A DNA stretch of 64,000 nucleotides from Ruminococcaceae bacterium Marseille-P2935 (GCA_900104565.1 LT629952.1:1549604-1613603); one strand, 5' to 3'. Counted from the stretch's first letter, positions 43,460 to 53,867 are shown. Numbers and translations are program-made. The notes: a model not told the origin generated them from the letters alone.

Positions 43460-46072
43460 TTATTCTTTTGGTTGTTCTTTGTTTAGATTTGATTCTCCTT
43501 CCGGGCCAGGCTTTTCCTCCTGTTGGGACCCGGCGGTTTCATTCTCCTTCGCCAGCTGCTCCAGCTGAAAAAACAGAGGGTCATCACCGGGGGGTGTATT
43601 TTCAATTTGATCCAGCAAGCTGGGCCCTTGTTTTTTTAAGACCGCATCCATCTGCCGCTGTTCGCTGTGCAAATAATCCTCCAGCGAAATTTGCCCGCCC
43701 AGCTCTTTGGTGCGGCGCAATTCCTCCTCCAGGTAGTGGCGGTGTTCTTTTACTCTGCGAATTACAAACCATCCGCCTATATAAAGCAGCAGTAGCAATA
43801 CGCCTGCAGCGGAAACCACAGCGCCAATTTTAAGCCCTGGGGGCATATAATTAAACCGTATCACTGCATCCCCTGCCGGTACCCTTACGCCCATAAACCC
43901 AATGCTCAGCTTAACCACCTCGGCGGGTTCGCCGTTTACCGTCACACTCCAGCCACGATCATAAGGCACACTGTAAAATACCACACGCTCCTTGTCAAAG
44001 CTGGTGCGGGATTCAAACCCGTAATTATCTTTGGCAAAATAATCGGCTGTCATGGTTTTACGTTCCTGAACCAGGTTTGCCACATCATCTTCATTTAAAT
44101 ATTCCAGGTCAGAAGCGGTAGCCTGGGTAAGAATATCGCTGTATTTTTCAATATCCTCATCCTCCAGAACGACCATCTTCAGCAGATAACGCGAGCGCAG
44201 GTCGGTAGAGATGGATTCAAACTGCTCCCGGGTCATATATTTGTCATAAGCAAAGCCCATGGGCAGATAATTTTGATTTTCATAAATATTAAAGCCCATT
44301 TGCTTAGAGTAAAGGGTATACCCGGGCATCAGGTTTTGCTCCTCTTCATTCTCCCCTACAAAAAACCACCGTACCGAAAGCAGGTCGCGCAGTGCAAAAT
44401 ACTTGGTTTCAGGTTTGGAAGAAACGTCACGCTTCACCCCTACCTCTGGGTAAAACTCCATAATGGAAACCGGCACAATACTGTGGAAGGTCTGAATGTT
44501 TGGCAGCCCCCAAAACATGCCAAGGTTATCGGTCGCATTGTAAAAATCTGACCGGGCGAAAGGTTCTTCAGGCAGCACCAAATTGCGTGCACCCTCCAAA
44601 CAGTTGTTAATATAATTTTCGCGATATACGGTATTCGGCCTGCCCATGCCAATAAACAAAAGCGCAAAAATAACGCTGACTGCAGAAACAGAAGCCCCCA
44701 ACATACGCTTAAACTGCCGGTCCTTGCGGTAAAAACCAATCAGTAAAAAGGTAATGGCCACACATACCAGTGCAAACGCTACATACAGCCAAAACAATCC
44801 GGGCTTTTCTTCCAGGCCAATGCTCCATTTGCCATCGGCATACACCGGCGTCAAGCCGATCATGGCGGCAAAGGCTACGGTCATAATCGCAGTCCATTTT
44901 AGCCCCCGCATATAATCAATACGGCGGTTTTCCAGTGATTTGGCCGTAGAGGTACACATCAGCAGCACCGGCATATAAAACCACCGGGCATAGTAGGAAT
45001 GGTTCATCATGACAAAAAGGTGGTTGAACGCCGGCACCAGCGCCATTACCAGGCTGACCAGCAGCATTCTTTTCAGCCAGTCTTTTTTGGATGAGATCAC
45101 ATAGGCAAATACCCCTGAAACTCCCACCAGCGGCAGCCACAGGCTAAGGGAAGACCATTTTGCACCCTGGCCCACCATGGCATTGGGCGCATGGGGCAGG
45201 TCGGGCGGGAAAAACATGCTGTAAAGAACCTCGATGCCGCGGCGGTTCTGCCAATAGGTCCACATGTTCCATCCGTTTAGAATCGTGTCTTCCCCTGTTC
45301 TTGGGTTGCCCATAATTGCCAGGGCTGACGGCAGCAGAATTACGGTAGCTATCATAACACCCACTACCGCCTCAAATGCCAGCAACAGGAATTTTTTCCA
45401 ATTCATTTTCCAGCCTGGCGCTGTCATTCGCACTACCACATAGATAATTACAAAAACAACCTCGCCAATAAAGAACCAGTAGTTTACAATGGCGTTAATC
45501 GCCACCGCCAAAGCCAACACCCCATGACGGTTTTCACAAACCAGTTCTTCCAATGCAATTAAAATCAGCGGGAAGAAGACCAGCACTTCCAAAAAGTGAT
45601 TGAAAAACGTATCGTACACTGCCCAGCCCGAAAAGGAATAAAGCAATGCGCCAATCACCGCATAAAAATTATCTTTTACAAAACGTTGGATAAAGCAGTA
45701 GGAGGTTAGTGCCGCGAAGGAAAATTTTAAAATAAGCAGCGGACCCATCAGATAAGGGACAAAATTGGTGGGAAACGGAAGGGTCAGCAAAAAAAACGGG
45801 CTGGTAATATTATAAAAGCTGTAGGACCCCAGCAGGTTTGCACCAAGGTCGGTGTTCCAGTTCCACAGCACGTCACCACTGCGTATTGCTTCGTGTACCA
45901 GCTTGTAAAAAGGAATTTGCTGGACGTTAAAGTCGCCCATAAACAGAAAATACCCCTTATCCACAATCATGTACGGAACAAATACCAGTGCGGCAAGGCC
46001 CATAGCCCAGAAAAACGCCTGCCAATGTCGTGGTTTTTTTAACGTATCCAGATTTGACATCCTGTCAGCCAT
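43460..46072 (-). CDS. YfhO-family membrane protein
   Basis: An 870-residue protein with about fourteen membrane segments in the first 490 residues, an extracytoplasmic domain of about 260 residues, a final membrane segment near 765-787, and a hydrophilic cytoplasmic tail rich in Glu and Gln. FMGDFNVQQIPFYKLVHEAI, with its Asp and Gln in the first loop, and GSYSFYNITSPFFLL match YfhO, a GT-C-like family linked to lipoteichoic acid glycosylation. The ATG at 46072 is almost touching the AGGAAGGG SD, so the ATG at 46060 may be the real start. It stands alone. Confidence 0.82.
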   Translation of the reverse strand: MADRMSNLDTLKKPRHWQAFFWAMGLAALVFVPYMIVDKGYFLFMGDFNVQQIPFYKLVHEAIRSGDVLWNWNTDLGANLLGSYSFYNITSPFFLLTLPFPTNFVPYLMGPLLILKFSFAALTSYCFIQRFVKDNFYAVIGALLYSFSGWAVYDTFFNHFLEVLVFFPLILIALEELVCENRHGVLALAVAINAIVNYWFFIGEVVFVIIYVVVRMTAPGWKMNWKKFLLLAFEAVVGVMIATVILLPSALAIMGNPRTGEDTILNGWNMWTYWQNRRGIEVLYSMFFPPDLPHAPNAMVGQGAKWSSLSLWLPLVGVSGVFAYVISSKKDWLKRMLLVSLVMALVPAFNHLFVMMNHSYYARWFYMPVLLMCTSTAKSLENRRIDYMRGLKWTAIMTVAFAAMIGLTPVYADGKWSIGLEEKPGLFWLYVAFALVCVAITFLLIGFYRKDRQFKRMLGASVSAVSVIFALLFIGMGRPNTVYRENYINNCLEGARNLVLPEEPFARSDFYNATDNLGMFWGLPNIQTFHSIVPVSIMEFYPEVGVKRDVSSKPETKYFALRDLLSVRWFFVGENEEEQNLMPGYTLYSKQMGFNIYENQNYLPMGFAYDKYMTREQFESISTDLRSRYLLKMVVLEDEDIEKYSDILTQATASDLEYLNEDDVANLVQERKTMTADYFAKDNYGFESRTSFDKERVVFYSVPYDRGWSVTVNGEPAEVVKLSIGFMGVRVPAGDAVIRFNYMPPGLKIGAVVSAAGVLLLLLYIGGWFVIRRVKEHRHYLEEELRRTKELGGQISLEDYLHSEQRQMDAVLKKQGPSLLDQIENTPPGDDPLFFQLEQLAKENETAGSQQEEKPGPEGESNLNKEQPKE

Positions 46073-46276
46073 CCCTTCCTGTTGTTGTCTATTTTAAAAA
46101 ATGTTTGTTTTTTACCTGTGCACCCGGCAGCTAATAGCCCATAATTATTTTACCGCTTTTACAGCAGAACAACACACTGATTCTATAAATTTTTTAGCCT
46201 AACATTGAAATTGCGTTTTTCATACGCATAGCGTAGGGGTGTGATATGCGGTCAAAATTTTGGGGGTTATTCATAA

Positions 46277-46617
46277 GTGCGGTTATCCCCTATGCGGGGG
46301 GCAGGTACTTTTAAGTACCCAAAACACGCTGCTCGCCGCAGGGCTTTTCTCGTTGCACCTGAAACGGCTGACGCCTGGTTTCATGCCCTGCACAGTCGCC
46401 CTCGGCTGCACTGCTCCAAGCGCCCTAGCTAACCGACAGCGCGTCGCAGTGCAGCGGCCTGCGGCCGTACCCTCGGGGTTTTCCATATGAGTTTTGCAAA
46501 AGATATTCGGCTACCCGCTGGCAGGTGCAGGGCAGTAAGTGAAAAATTGGCAACGGTAAGGCTATTCATACACAGCATGTAGGGTGTTCTCGGGACCCAC
46601 TCAAAATCTTTGATTTT
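46277..46617. repeat. GC-rich 350-bp repeat, copy A
   Basis: The block starts GGTTATCCCCTATGCGGGGG and runs to AAATCTTTGATTTTATT. It differs from copy B by one substitution (near 46379) and by loss of 10 bp in a hairpin: here GGTACTTTTAAGTACC, in copy B a longer stem with a TCGT loop. Frames inside (46260-46490) are shared with copy B but carry no SD and are treated as accidental. The block lies upstream of yfhO and yfbR. Confidence 0.85.
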
Positions 46618-46626
46618 ATTTAGTGA

Positions 46627-46978
46627 GTGCGGTTATCCCCTATGCGGGGGGCAGGTACTTTTACTCGTGTAAAAGTACCCAAAACACGCTGCTCGCCGCA
46701 GGGCTTTTCTCGTTGCACCTGAAACGGCTGACGCCTGGCTTCATGCCCTGCACAGTCGCCCTCGGCTGCACTGCTCCAAGCGCCCTAGCTAACCGACAGC
46801 GCGTCGCAGTGCAGCGGCCTGCGGCCGTACCCTCGGGGTTTTCCATATGAGTTTTGCAAAAGATATTCGGCTACCCGCTGGCAGGTGCAGGGCAGTAAGT
46901 GAAAAATTGGCAACGGTAAGGCTATTCATACACAGCATGTAGGGTGTTCTCGGGACCCACTCAAAATCTTTGATTTTG
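46627..46978. repeat. GC-rich 350-bp repeat, copy B (tandem)
   Basis: Nearly identical to copy A, offset by 350-360 bp, so a recent tandem duplication. It includes the full stem GGTACTTTTAC-tcgt-GTAAAAGTACC near 46652-46677. Copy C at 23195-23520 is the same element on the other strand. Confidence 0.85.
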
Positions 46979-47072
46979 CGAGTGCTGTGAGGTTATGCAT
47001 ACGCCCTGCGTAGGGGTGTTCTCGGGTACCCGTTTAAAATCTTCGATTTTAGTAACGGGTGAGGTTATTATA
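46979..47072. repeat. 71-bp module and GGTTATTATACC end of the repeat island
   Basis: The segment carries GTTCTCGGGTACCC, AAAATCTTCGATTTT and GGGTGAGGTTATTATACC. Read on the minus strand this equals the beginning of the modules at 22966 (GGTATAATAACCTCACCC), so the two islands share the same end in opposite orientation. Confidence 0.75.
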
Positions 47073-47359
47073 CCAATTTTTACGCCTAATTACCACCCAT
47101 TTCATTGAAGCATCCCTGCTATTCTGCTATAATTACCTTGAATTCCACTGAAAATATGGCATGACCAGTGGGTTCGTGTTACATATACTGGCCAATAACC
47201 CCATAACCCATAACCAATAAAACATGGAACTTGCCTGTTTTGTTGTAAATAGCATTTGAAACGAATGGCATTCTTCCTTTAGTTTACCGAAATACTAAGG
47301 TCAACGCTTTATCAGTAACGAAAATGACCCGTTTTTTTGCATCAGAAAGGACCAGGACG

Positions 47360-47965
47360 ATGAAAAATCACCCTTTTTTTGCTATGCTTTCCCGAATGAA
47401 ATACATCACCCGATGGGGGTTAATGCGCAACACCCGCCCTGAAACCCTGCCCGAACATGTAGTAGATGTGTGCATACTTACCCACGCGCTTGCTGCTTTG
47501 GGCAACAGCCGTTTAAAAAAGCACTTTGATACCGGCCGTGCAGTCATGCTGGCCCTTTATCATGACAGCACCGAAATTATTACCGGGGACCTGCCCACCC
47601 CAATTAAATATTTTGATTCCCACATAAAGAAAGCCTACAAAGACGTAGAGCGTGACGCAGGTGAACGCCTGCTTTCCATGCTTCCTGCCGAGCTGAAACC
47701 GGAATATTGCCAGTATCTTCTGCCGGGCCACCACGATCAGGAGCTGTTAAAGCTTGTCAAGGCTGCCGACAAGCTCTCGGCGCTTATCAAGTGCATGGAG
47801 GAGCTGCAGGCCGGAAACCGTGAATTTTCGCGGGCTTACCAGGCAAACCTGGATGCTGTCGCCGCCATGGATCTGGAGGAAGCAAACCTATTTTTAGCGG
47901 AATTCTTACCGTCCTACGGCCTTTCTTTGGACGAGCTGGACGAGGGGGAGGAATCACCCAGATGA
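47360..47965 (+). CDS. yfbR: YfbR-like 5'-deoxynucleotidase (HD domain)
   Basis: The 201-residue protein shows the HD-domain metal ligands in LPEHVVDVCILTHAL and LALYHDSTEIITGDLPTP, followed by IKYFDSHIKKAYKDVERDAG, and the second Asp in KLVKAADKLSALIKCMEE. This is the YfbR pattern; the enzyme removes phosphate from deoxynucleoside 5'-monophosphates. The ATG at 47360 follows AAAGGACCAGG. Its stop overlaps the start of a membrane-protein gene by 4 bp. Confidence 0.88.
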   Translation: MKNHPFFAMLSRMKYITRWGLMRNTRPETLPEHVVDVCILTHALAALGNSRLKKHFDTGRAVMLALYHDSTEIITGDLPTPIKYFDSHIKKAYKDVERDAGERLLSMLPAELKPEYCQYLLPGHHDQELLKLVKAADKLSALIKCMEELQAGNREFSRAYQANLDAVAAMDLEEANLFLAEFLPSYGLSLDELDEGEESPR

Positions 47966-48549
47966 TTACCAACCCAAAATGGATTGTAAAGTTTTGCTCC
48001 TACCTGGCTGCGGGGATTTCTTTAGAATTTTTGAGCAAACTAGTAGGCGGAAACAGCTTGCTGGGGCCTTACAGCGCAACCTTGCTGTTTTGCAACCTGC
48101 TGCTTTCGGTATTGCTTGTTGCGTCATACCAGCATATGGGGTATGCCGCAGCCGCCGGGCTGGCTTTGGTATTGCCGGTGACCGCTTCTATGCTTGATGT
48201 TGGGCCTCATTTTTCCTATATGCCTTATTTGGGAGGGCTGGCAAACCTTGTTTTTATCAGCATTTTGCATCTTTTCCGGTGCTTTTCCCCCAAACGCTTT
48301 AAAACCTTGTCTGCGCTGATCGGCGCAGGCCTCGGTTCTGTCTTTCGCTGTGCCCTGTTGTGGTATACGGCGCCCTGGGCGCTCAGCAAAGTTGAAAACC
48401 TGACTGCAGGGCAATTTGACGCCATTTGCCAGATGTTTCAGCTTACGCAGATTATCACCTTCCTGCCGGGTGCATTGCTTGGTATTTTGCTGACCCCAAA
48501 AGTATTAGCGCAATATCAAGGGGAGAAAAACAGCCGCATTTCAATTTAA
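47962..48549 (+). CDS. Membrane protein of unknown function coupled to yfbR
   Basis: A 195-residue hydrophobic protein with about six membrane segments, starting MITNPKWIVKFCSYLAAGIS. It overlaps yfbR by ATGA, indicating co-translation. The length and six-helix layout resemble ECF S components, and a nucleoside or base transporter would fit a nucleotidase partner, but I see no diagnostic motif. Treated as unknown. Confidence 0.65.
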   Translation: MITNPKWIVKFCSYLAAGISLEFLSKLVGGNSLLGPYSATLLFCNLLLSVLLVASYQHMGYAAAAGLALVLPVTASMLDVGPHFSYMPYLGGLANLVFISILHLFRCFSPKRFKTLSALIGAGLGSVFRCALLWYTAPWALSKVENLTAGQFDAICQMFQLTQIITFLPGALLGILLTPKVLAQYQGEKNSRISI

Positions 48550-48927
48550 CAGGTTACCGTACGGTAATCAGACGCCTTCAGCCAGCCGGCAATCGTACAG
48601 GTTCCAACGACAAAGCTGCGGGGACAATTCCAAGAAATAGGCTTCTCAAAGAAAATTTTGTACGGAAGAACCGCAGTAGTAAATAGGGCGCAGCCACGGG
48701 CCCGCTATACGGAAGATTCGGCCAAAAATATTGGACGGGGTTGCCCCTGCGCATGCTGGAAAGCCTGGATTATACTGGAAATTCACCAAATTTATTCAAA
48801 GGCATCCGTTTGCAGACGGGCCCCCTCCTGATAGGGGCTTATAGCGAAGCTGCCTCGTATTTTTAATGGGGAGAAGACAAATCATCCAAGTTCTTTCACA
48901 GATTCAAGCAGAAAGCGGAGGGTTATT
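48550..48927. other. Intergenic region
   Basis: About 380 bp with a small dyad (ACCGTACGGT near 48556) and a few T-tracts, but no gene, repeat or RNA that I can support. Confidence 0.4.
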
Positions 48928-49242
48928 ATGGTAGAAAAAAATTCGATAGACCCTGTTATTGACCAGGTTGCCCAGCAGATTTTATGCCTGCACCCGGTAG
49001 AAAAAATGATTTTATTCAGCCGTAAGGGCGACTTGGCCGGCGGGACGGCAAGTTTTAAACTTTGTGTGGTGGCGGATGTTGAAAACTCCGGCGAGCTGGA
49101 ACGGGAAATCTATTATTCGGTGGATAGCCCCCTCCCTTTTGACGTAGTAGTTTATACTGCCGAACAATGGCAAGCACAGGTAAAAATCCCCCATTCTTTT
49201 GCCAGCAAGGTTCAGGAAAAAGGAGTGGTGGTATATGGCTAG
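48928..49242 (+). CDS. Degenerate MNT-type nucleotidyltransferase-fold protein
   Basis: A 104-residue protein, SD GGAGGG, whose VEKMILFSRKGDLAGGTASF segment corresponds to the GSRARG-to-DxD stretch of minimal nucleotidyltransferases. Both the glycine-serine pair and the DxD catalytic acids are missing, so AMP transfer is unlikely. It overlaps the HEPN gene by 8 bp. The pair resembles MNT-HEPN modules, where an active MNT neutralises a HEPN toxin; loss of the catalytic residues suggests a binding or non-toxic role. Confidence 0.6.
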   Translation: MVEKNSIDPVIDQVAQQILCLHPVEKMILFSRKGDLAGGTASFKLCVVADVENSGELEREIYYSVDSPLPFDVVVYTAEQWQAQVKIPHSFASKVQEKGVVVYG

Positions 49243-49675
49243 AAGACGACGCTATAACCCTTCTGACAGCCGCCGTTACTACGACTGGCTGGACCGCGCC
49301 GACGAGGATATGTGCTGTGCCAGGCTGCTGATTCAGGACCCGGACTGTTATAATGGCTGTGCGTTCCATTGCCAGCAGACAATTGAAAAAGCGCTAAAAG
49401 CCTATCTGCTGTTAAAATCCGACCAGTTAATGGACGGTCATAACCTTACCTGGCTGTGTAAACAGGCCATGAGGTATGACAAACGGTTTTCCGACTGGCT
49501 GGACGAAAGCTTTTCCTTAAACAAATGTTATATTGAAACCCGTTACCCGGCCGACATCCCCTCAGAATTTTCCAAAGAAAAAATTACAGCTTTTCTGAAA
49601 ATGGCAGAAGATATGTACCATTTTATCAATGATGAAATTGACAAATACCTGGCTGCCGCGGTGGAAGGCGCTTAG
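49235..49675 (+). CDS. HEPN domain-containing protein
   Basis: A 146-residue protein from the ATG at 49235 (SD AAAAAGGAG). WLDRADEDMCCARLLIQDPD, then FHCQQTIEKALKAYLLLK and DGHNLTWLCKQA, and IETRYPADIPSEF are classic HEPN features (COG1895 type). The RxxxxH motif of ribonuclease HEPN toxins is not evident, while RYP is kept as in the non-toxic branch. It lies directly with the degenerate MNT gene. A nucleotide- or RNA-binding pair is likely; toxin activity is doubtful. Confidence 0.8.
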   Translation: MARRRRYNPSDSRRYYDWLDRADEDMCCARLLIQDPDCYNGCAFHCQQTIEKALKAYLLLKSDQLMDGHNLTWLCKQAMRYDKRFSDWLDESFSLNKCYIETRYPADIPSEFSKEKITAFLKMAEDMYHFINDEIDKYLAAAVEGA

Positions 49676-49968
49676 CCTTTTCTGCCCTTTCCGGTTTTGC
49701 AAGCTGCATAACCATGACACAAACCCTGCCGCAAGGGCAGATGTTGGTTTTAATTATTGTGTAATTTGCAGCGGATAACATAAAAATGCAGGCATTATAC
49801 TGCTTTAGCCGTCTGGGGATTTCCCTTAGGGGGCAATTTTTTGGTGCCGCAAAGTAAACACGAAAAGGATTGTATCATACGGTAGTACTGCGAACTATAA
49901 AAATGCTGCCGGAATCATGCCTGTTTAAAAGGCCCGGTATAATAGGAAGACTGAATTCTAAAACCACA
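49676..49968. other. Intergenic region
   Basis: About 290 bp with no supported gene, between the HEPN gene and the argH terminator. Confidence 0.45.
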
Positions 49969-50002
49969 AAGAGCCACAAAACAAATTTGTTTTGTGGCTC
50001 TT
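49969..50002 (-). terminator. Terminator of argH
   Basis: A perfect 34-base palindrome (AAGAGCCACAAAACAAA and its complement) followed on the minus strand by GTGGTTTTAG. It is 100 bp after the argH stop. Confidence 0.8.
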
Positions 50003-50101
50003 GCCGCGTAACAGGTTTATTTTATTCAACCGGGCGGATTGGTCTATATGGGTGACGGCATCCCATGGCTTCCAGAAAGCCCCCCCTGGCTGGCAGTACG
50101 C

Positions 50102-51490
50102 TTATGCCGGAAACGCCCGTTCCAGCCGTTCTTTCGTCAGGGCGATCTGCTGCTGCACCGCCTGGGGTGCCGGCGCACCCATAATCGCCCTGCCCTTGAC
50201 ACAGGTTTCCAGCTGGATCACCTGATAAATATCCTCCCCATACAGCGGCGACAGCTTTTGGTACTCGTCCAGCTCCAGGGTTTCCAGCGTTTTGCCAGTA
50301 TCAATACAAAGCCCTACCAGCCTGCCGGTAATTTTGTAGGCGTCCCGAAACGGCATACCCTTTTTTACCAGATAATCGGCACAGTCGGTAGCGTTAATAA
50401 ACCCTTTGGCCGCTGCCGCACGCATATTGTCTTTTAATACGGTCATGGTAGCAAGCATTGGAGTAAAAGTTGCCAGGCACAGGTGCACCGTATCCAATGC
50501 GTCAAAAATGGCTTCTTTATCCTCCTGCATGTCCTTATTATAAGCCAGGGGCAGGCCTTTCATCACGGTTAAAAGGGTCATTAGGTCGCCATATACCCGC
50601 CCTGTTTTCCCCCGCACCAATTCGGCAACGTCGGGATTTTTCTTTTGCGGCATAATTGAAGACCCGGTAGCGTAAGCGTCGTCCAGTTCAATAAACTTGA
50701 ATTCCCAGGAACTCCATAGGATAATTTCCTCAGAAAAGCGGGAAAGATGCATCATTAAAATAGACAGAGCGCTCAGGATTTCAATGCAAAAATCCCGGTC
50801 TGACACGCCGTCCAAACTGTTTAAGGTAACCCCGTCAAACCCCAGCAGGCTGCCCACCAGCTCCCGGCGGATTGGGTAGGTCGTGCCGGCCAGCGCACCC
50901 GACCCTAAGGGGAGCTCGTTCATCCGTACAGCCGCGTCAGCAAGCCGGCCTAAATCGCGCAGCAGCATTTGGGCATAGGCCAAAAGGTGGTGCGCAAAAG
51001 TAATAGGTTGGGCACGCTGCAGATGGGTATACCCGGGCATCACTGTTTCGGTATGCTGTTCGGCCAATTGCAGAATAACCCGCACCAGCGCCGCCGTTTG
51101 TGCCTGCACTGTTTTCACCTCGTCCCGCAGGGTAAGGCGAATGTCCAGCGCCACCTGGTCGTTGCGGGAGCGTGCAGTGTGCAGCCGCTTGCCTGCCGCG
51201 CCAATCCGGTGGGTAAGCTCACTTTCTACAAACATGTGAATATCCTCTGCTGCCGGGTCAAACGCCAGCCTGCCGTTTTCAATATCTGCCAGAATACCCT
51301 GAAGGCCACAAACAATAGCCCTGCTCTCCTCTTTGTCAATAATGCCCGCCTCGCCCAACATAGCGGCATGGGCAATCGAACCTTCAATATCCTGCCGGTA
51401 CATGCGGCAGTCAAAGGAAATGGATGAGTTAAAGTCATTTACCGTGTCATCCACCTTTTTTTTGAATCTGCCTGCCCATAATTGATCCAT
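50102..51490 (-). CDS. argH: Argininosuccinate lyase
   Basis: The 462-residue protein has [56 protein letters not shown] with the catalytic His, and [20 protein letters not shown] with the flexible signature loop. It splits argininosuccinate into arginine and fumarate. The ATG at 51490 has the GGAG SD of the shared hairpin leader. argG lies 950 bp upstream on the same strand, unusually far for the pair. Confidence 0.97.
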   Translation of the reverse strand: MDQLWAGRFKKKVDDTVNDFNSSISFDCRMYRQDIEGSIAHAAMLGEAGIIDKEESRAIVCGLQGILADIENGRLAFDPAAEDIHMFVESELTHRIGAAGKRLHTARSRNDQVALDIRLTLRDEVKTVQAQTAALVRVILQLAEQHTETVMPGYTHLQRAQPITFAHHLLAYAQMLLRDLGRLADAAVRMNELPLGSGALAGTTYPIRRELVGSLLGFDGVTLNSLDGVSDRDFCIEILSALSILMMHLSRFSEEIILWSSWEFKFIELDDAYATGSSIMPQKKNPDVAELVRGKTGRVYGDLMTLLTVMKGLPLAYNKDMQEDKEAIFDALDTVHLCLATFTPMLATMTVLKDNMRAAAAKGFINATDCADYLVKKGMPFRDAYKITGRLVGLCIDTGKTLETLELDEYQKLSPLYGEDIYQVIQLETCVKGRAIMGAPAPQAVQQQIALTKERLERAFPA

Positions 51491-51498
51491 TTGTCTGC

Positions 51499-51520
51499 TC
51501 CATTCTGCCGCTTTTCCGGC
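51499..51520 (-). promoter_or_regulatory. Hairpin-SD leader element, copy 3 (argH)
   Basis: On the minus strand GCCG-GAAAAG-CGGC is followed by AGAATGGAG. Same layout as the elements before ruvX, MATE and hflX, with a shorter loop. Confidence 0.55.
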
Positions 51521-52440
51521 TAATCATTACAATTAATAATTAATCTGCTTGTTAAAACAGGGGACGTCCTTCCGACTTCTCAAAAATGGCTTCCGGGCGT
51601 ATCACTCCCCCGCAAAACACGGCCCGCGCATTCTTATTGCTACCTCAACCGCTTTGCCTGCCAACAATATTCCCTCTCAAGTAATCAAAACCATCCATTC
51701 AACTGGTGGTTTGTACCAGTTAGAAAGGCATATTACCAGCTGTCTCTCAAGAGGCGCCAAATCTTTCCACACTCACATCGCCTGCCGCCCGTAACCGGTA
51801 AATGATCCCTGTTAACAGGTTATTCTGCTATTGAAACCCTTCTTTTTACCGGTTCTCTTCGCCGGAATTTGACGAAAAAATATTTTTACAAAACGCTTCC
51901 ACTAGCTGCGCCGGCGGTTCCCGGTACCCAAAGCAACAAACGGCGGCAACCATTCTGAATAGCTGCCGCCGTTTGTAAAAAGTAGCCTTTCCGCCAAGCA
52001 ATTTACTGGCTCAGGCGGCAGTCACCCTATTTATTTGATAAGTTCCATATGCTTTTAAAGCAAAAAAACAGTCGTTTTCCTGTAATATAGCGGGGCCCTG
52101 TTTTTATACGGATAAAGGCTCCTCATAAAAGCATATGCACCCTATGAGGCCCCATCTGCACTGCCGTCCCAGCATCCTTTTTTAATTGCAAGCAAAATTA
52201 GTTGGGTATTGATAAAATACTCCGTTACCAAGACCTGAATAACCTCCGTTATAGAACACTTAATTCTTCAAAACCCACACGGAAATTCATGCGTATTGCC
52301 ACAGGAATACACCCGTACCCCTGTGGCAAGCGGCAGGCTTAGGTTTTCGGTTGCCCAGCACCAGCCGTCCTGCAAAACCTTCCCTGGTATGAAACATACC
52401 GTGGTTTTGTTTGGAACGCACTATATAGTTTCGCCCCTGA
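51521..52440. other. Large gap between argH and argG
   Basis: About 920 bp. Apart from the hairpin at 51936-51976, no gene is supported; frames are short and SD-free. A degraded gene between argG and argH is possible but not shown. Confidence 0.5.
51936..51976 (-). terminator. Hairpin downstream of argG
   Basis: ACAAACGGCGGCA pairs with TGCCGCCGTTTGT over a loop of about 15 nt. T-rich sequence (TTGCTTT) follows on the minus strand. It is 465 bp after the argG stop. Confidence 0.55.
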
Positions 52441-53664
52441 TTATTTGGACTGGTTTTTACGCTGTTCTTCCAGCATAGCTTTTACCTTAATGGGCAAGCC
52501 AAACAGGTTGATAAAGCCCTGGGAATCCATCTGATCATAAACGTCATCTTCGCCAAAGGTTGCCACGTCTTCGGAATACAGGGTGTAGGGGCTGGTAATA
52601 CCTGCATCGATGATATTGCCTTTATATAATTTCATTTTTACATCGCCGGTTACTGTTTGCTGGGTACTGTCTACAAAGGCCGAAATTGCTTCCCTCAACG
52701 GTGTATACCATTGGCCGTTGTAAACAATGTCGGCAAATTTTAAAGCTACCTGCTGTTTGTAATGCTGGGTCTCCTTATCCAGGCAGATGCTCTCTAACGA
52801 TTCGTGGGCATGGTAAAGAATGGTGCCGCCGGGGGTTTCATACACGCCCCTGCTCTTCATACCCACCAACCGGTTTTCCACCATATCGGCAATTCCAATT
52901 CCATTGGCTCCGCCCAGGTCATTCAGCTTTTGAATAATGGAAACAGCATTCATCTCCACACCGTCTACTGCGGTGGGAACCCCTTTTTCAAAATGCACTG
53001 TTACATAGGTTGGCTTGTCGGGAGCCTTTTGCGGCGAAACGCCCAGCTCCAAAATTTTATCGTAATCCGGCTCATTGGCAGGGTCCTCCAAGTCTAAGCC
53101 TTCATGTGAAAGGTGCCAGAGGTTTTTATCCTTGGAATAGTTGGTATCCTTAGTAATTGCCAGCGGCACATTATGCTTTTCGGCGTAGGCAATTTCATCT
53201 TCCCTGCTCTTCAGTTCCCAGGTTCTCCAGGGGGCTATAATAGGCATATTGGGGGCAAAAGCTTTAATGGTAAGCTCAAAACGCACCTGGTCGTTTCCTT
53301 TTCCGGTGCAGCCGTGGGCAATGGCGTCCGCCCCCTCAGCCAGGGCAATCTCTACAATGCGCTTCGCTATAATCGGCCTTGCAAAAGAGGTTCCCAGCAG
53401 GTATTTGCCTTCGTATACCGCTCCGGCCTTTAAGGTAGGCCAAATAAAATCTTCTACAAAAACCTTGGTTAAATCCTCTATATACAGCTTGGAGGCACCT
53501 GTTTTCAGGGCTTTTTCTTCCAGGCCGCTCAGTTCCACGCCCTGTCCCACATCTGCCGCAACTGCCACAACCTCACAGCCATAATTCTCTTTCAACCAGG
53601 GGATAATCACCGAGGTATCTAGCCCGCCTGAATATGCAAGCACTACTTTGTTGTATTTTTTCAT
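52441..53664 (-). CDS. argG: Argininosuccinate synthase
   Basis: The 407-residue protein begins [20 protein letters not shown], the PP-loop that binds ATP, and continues [17 protein letters not shown] and [20 protein letters not shown], with [20 protein letters not shown] later. It condenses citrulline and aspartate with ATP. The ATG at 53664 follows GGGAGG by 8 bp; the TTG two codons upstream is less likely. With argH it completes the last two steps of arginine synthesis; other arg genes are outside the window. Confidence 0.97.
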   Translation of the reverse strand: MKKYNKVVLAYSGGLDTSVIIPWLKENYGCEVVAVAADVGQGVELSGLEEKALKTGASKLYIEDLTKVFVEDFIWPTLKAGAVYEGKYLLGTSFARPIIAKRIVEIALAEGADAIAHGCTGKGNDQVRFELTIKAFAPNMPIIAPWRTWELKSREDEIAYAEKHNVPLAITKDTNYSKDKNLWHLSHEGLDLEDPANEPDYDKILELGVSPQKAPDKPTYVTVHFEKGVPTAVDGVEMNAVSIIQKLNDLGGANGIGIADMVENRLVGMKSRGVYETPGGTILYHAHESLESICLDKETQHYKQQVALKFADIVYNGQWYTPLREAISAFVDSTQQTVTGDVKMKLYKGNIIDAGITSPYTLYSEDVATFGEDDVYDQMDSQGFINLFGLPIKVKAMLEEQRKNQSK

Positions 53665-53867
53665 TGTCAATTCCTCCCGTACTACCTGATCGATTTCCGT
53701 TAAAACTGCTTACCAGCATGTTTCTCTCTGGTTTTTATCATACTCTGTACCGGGCGAAATTGCAAGCATTTTTGTGAATATTTATACATTTTTATGTTCT
53801 ATTCAACTTTTGAAAGCAAATTTATAAGTTGTTTGTGCATATTTATGCCAATTTTGCTGCATAAACA

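Noticed and set aside
46260-46490. 76-residue frame inside the 350-bp repeat as a real gene
   Set aside because: No SD, present identically in the tandem copy, and the DNA stems appear to be what is conserved.
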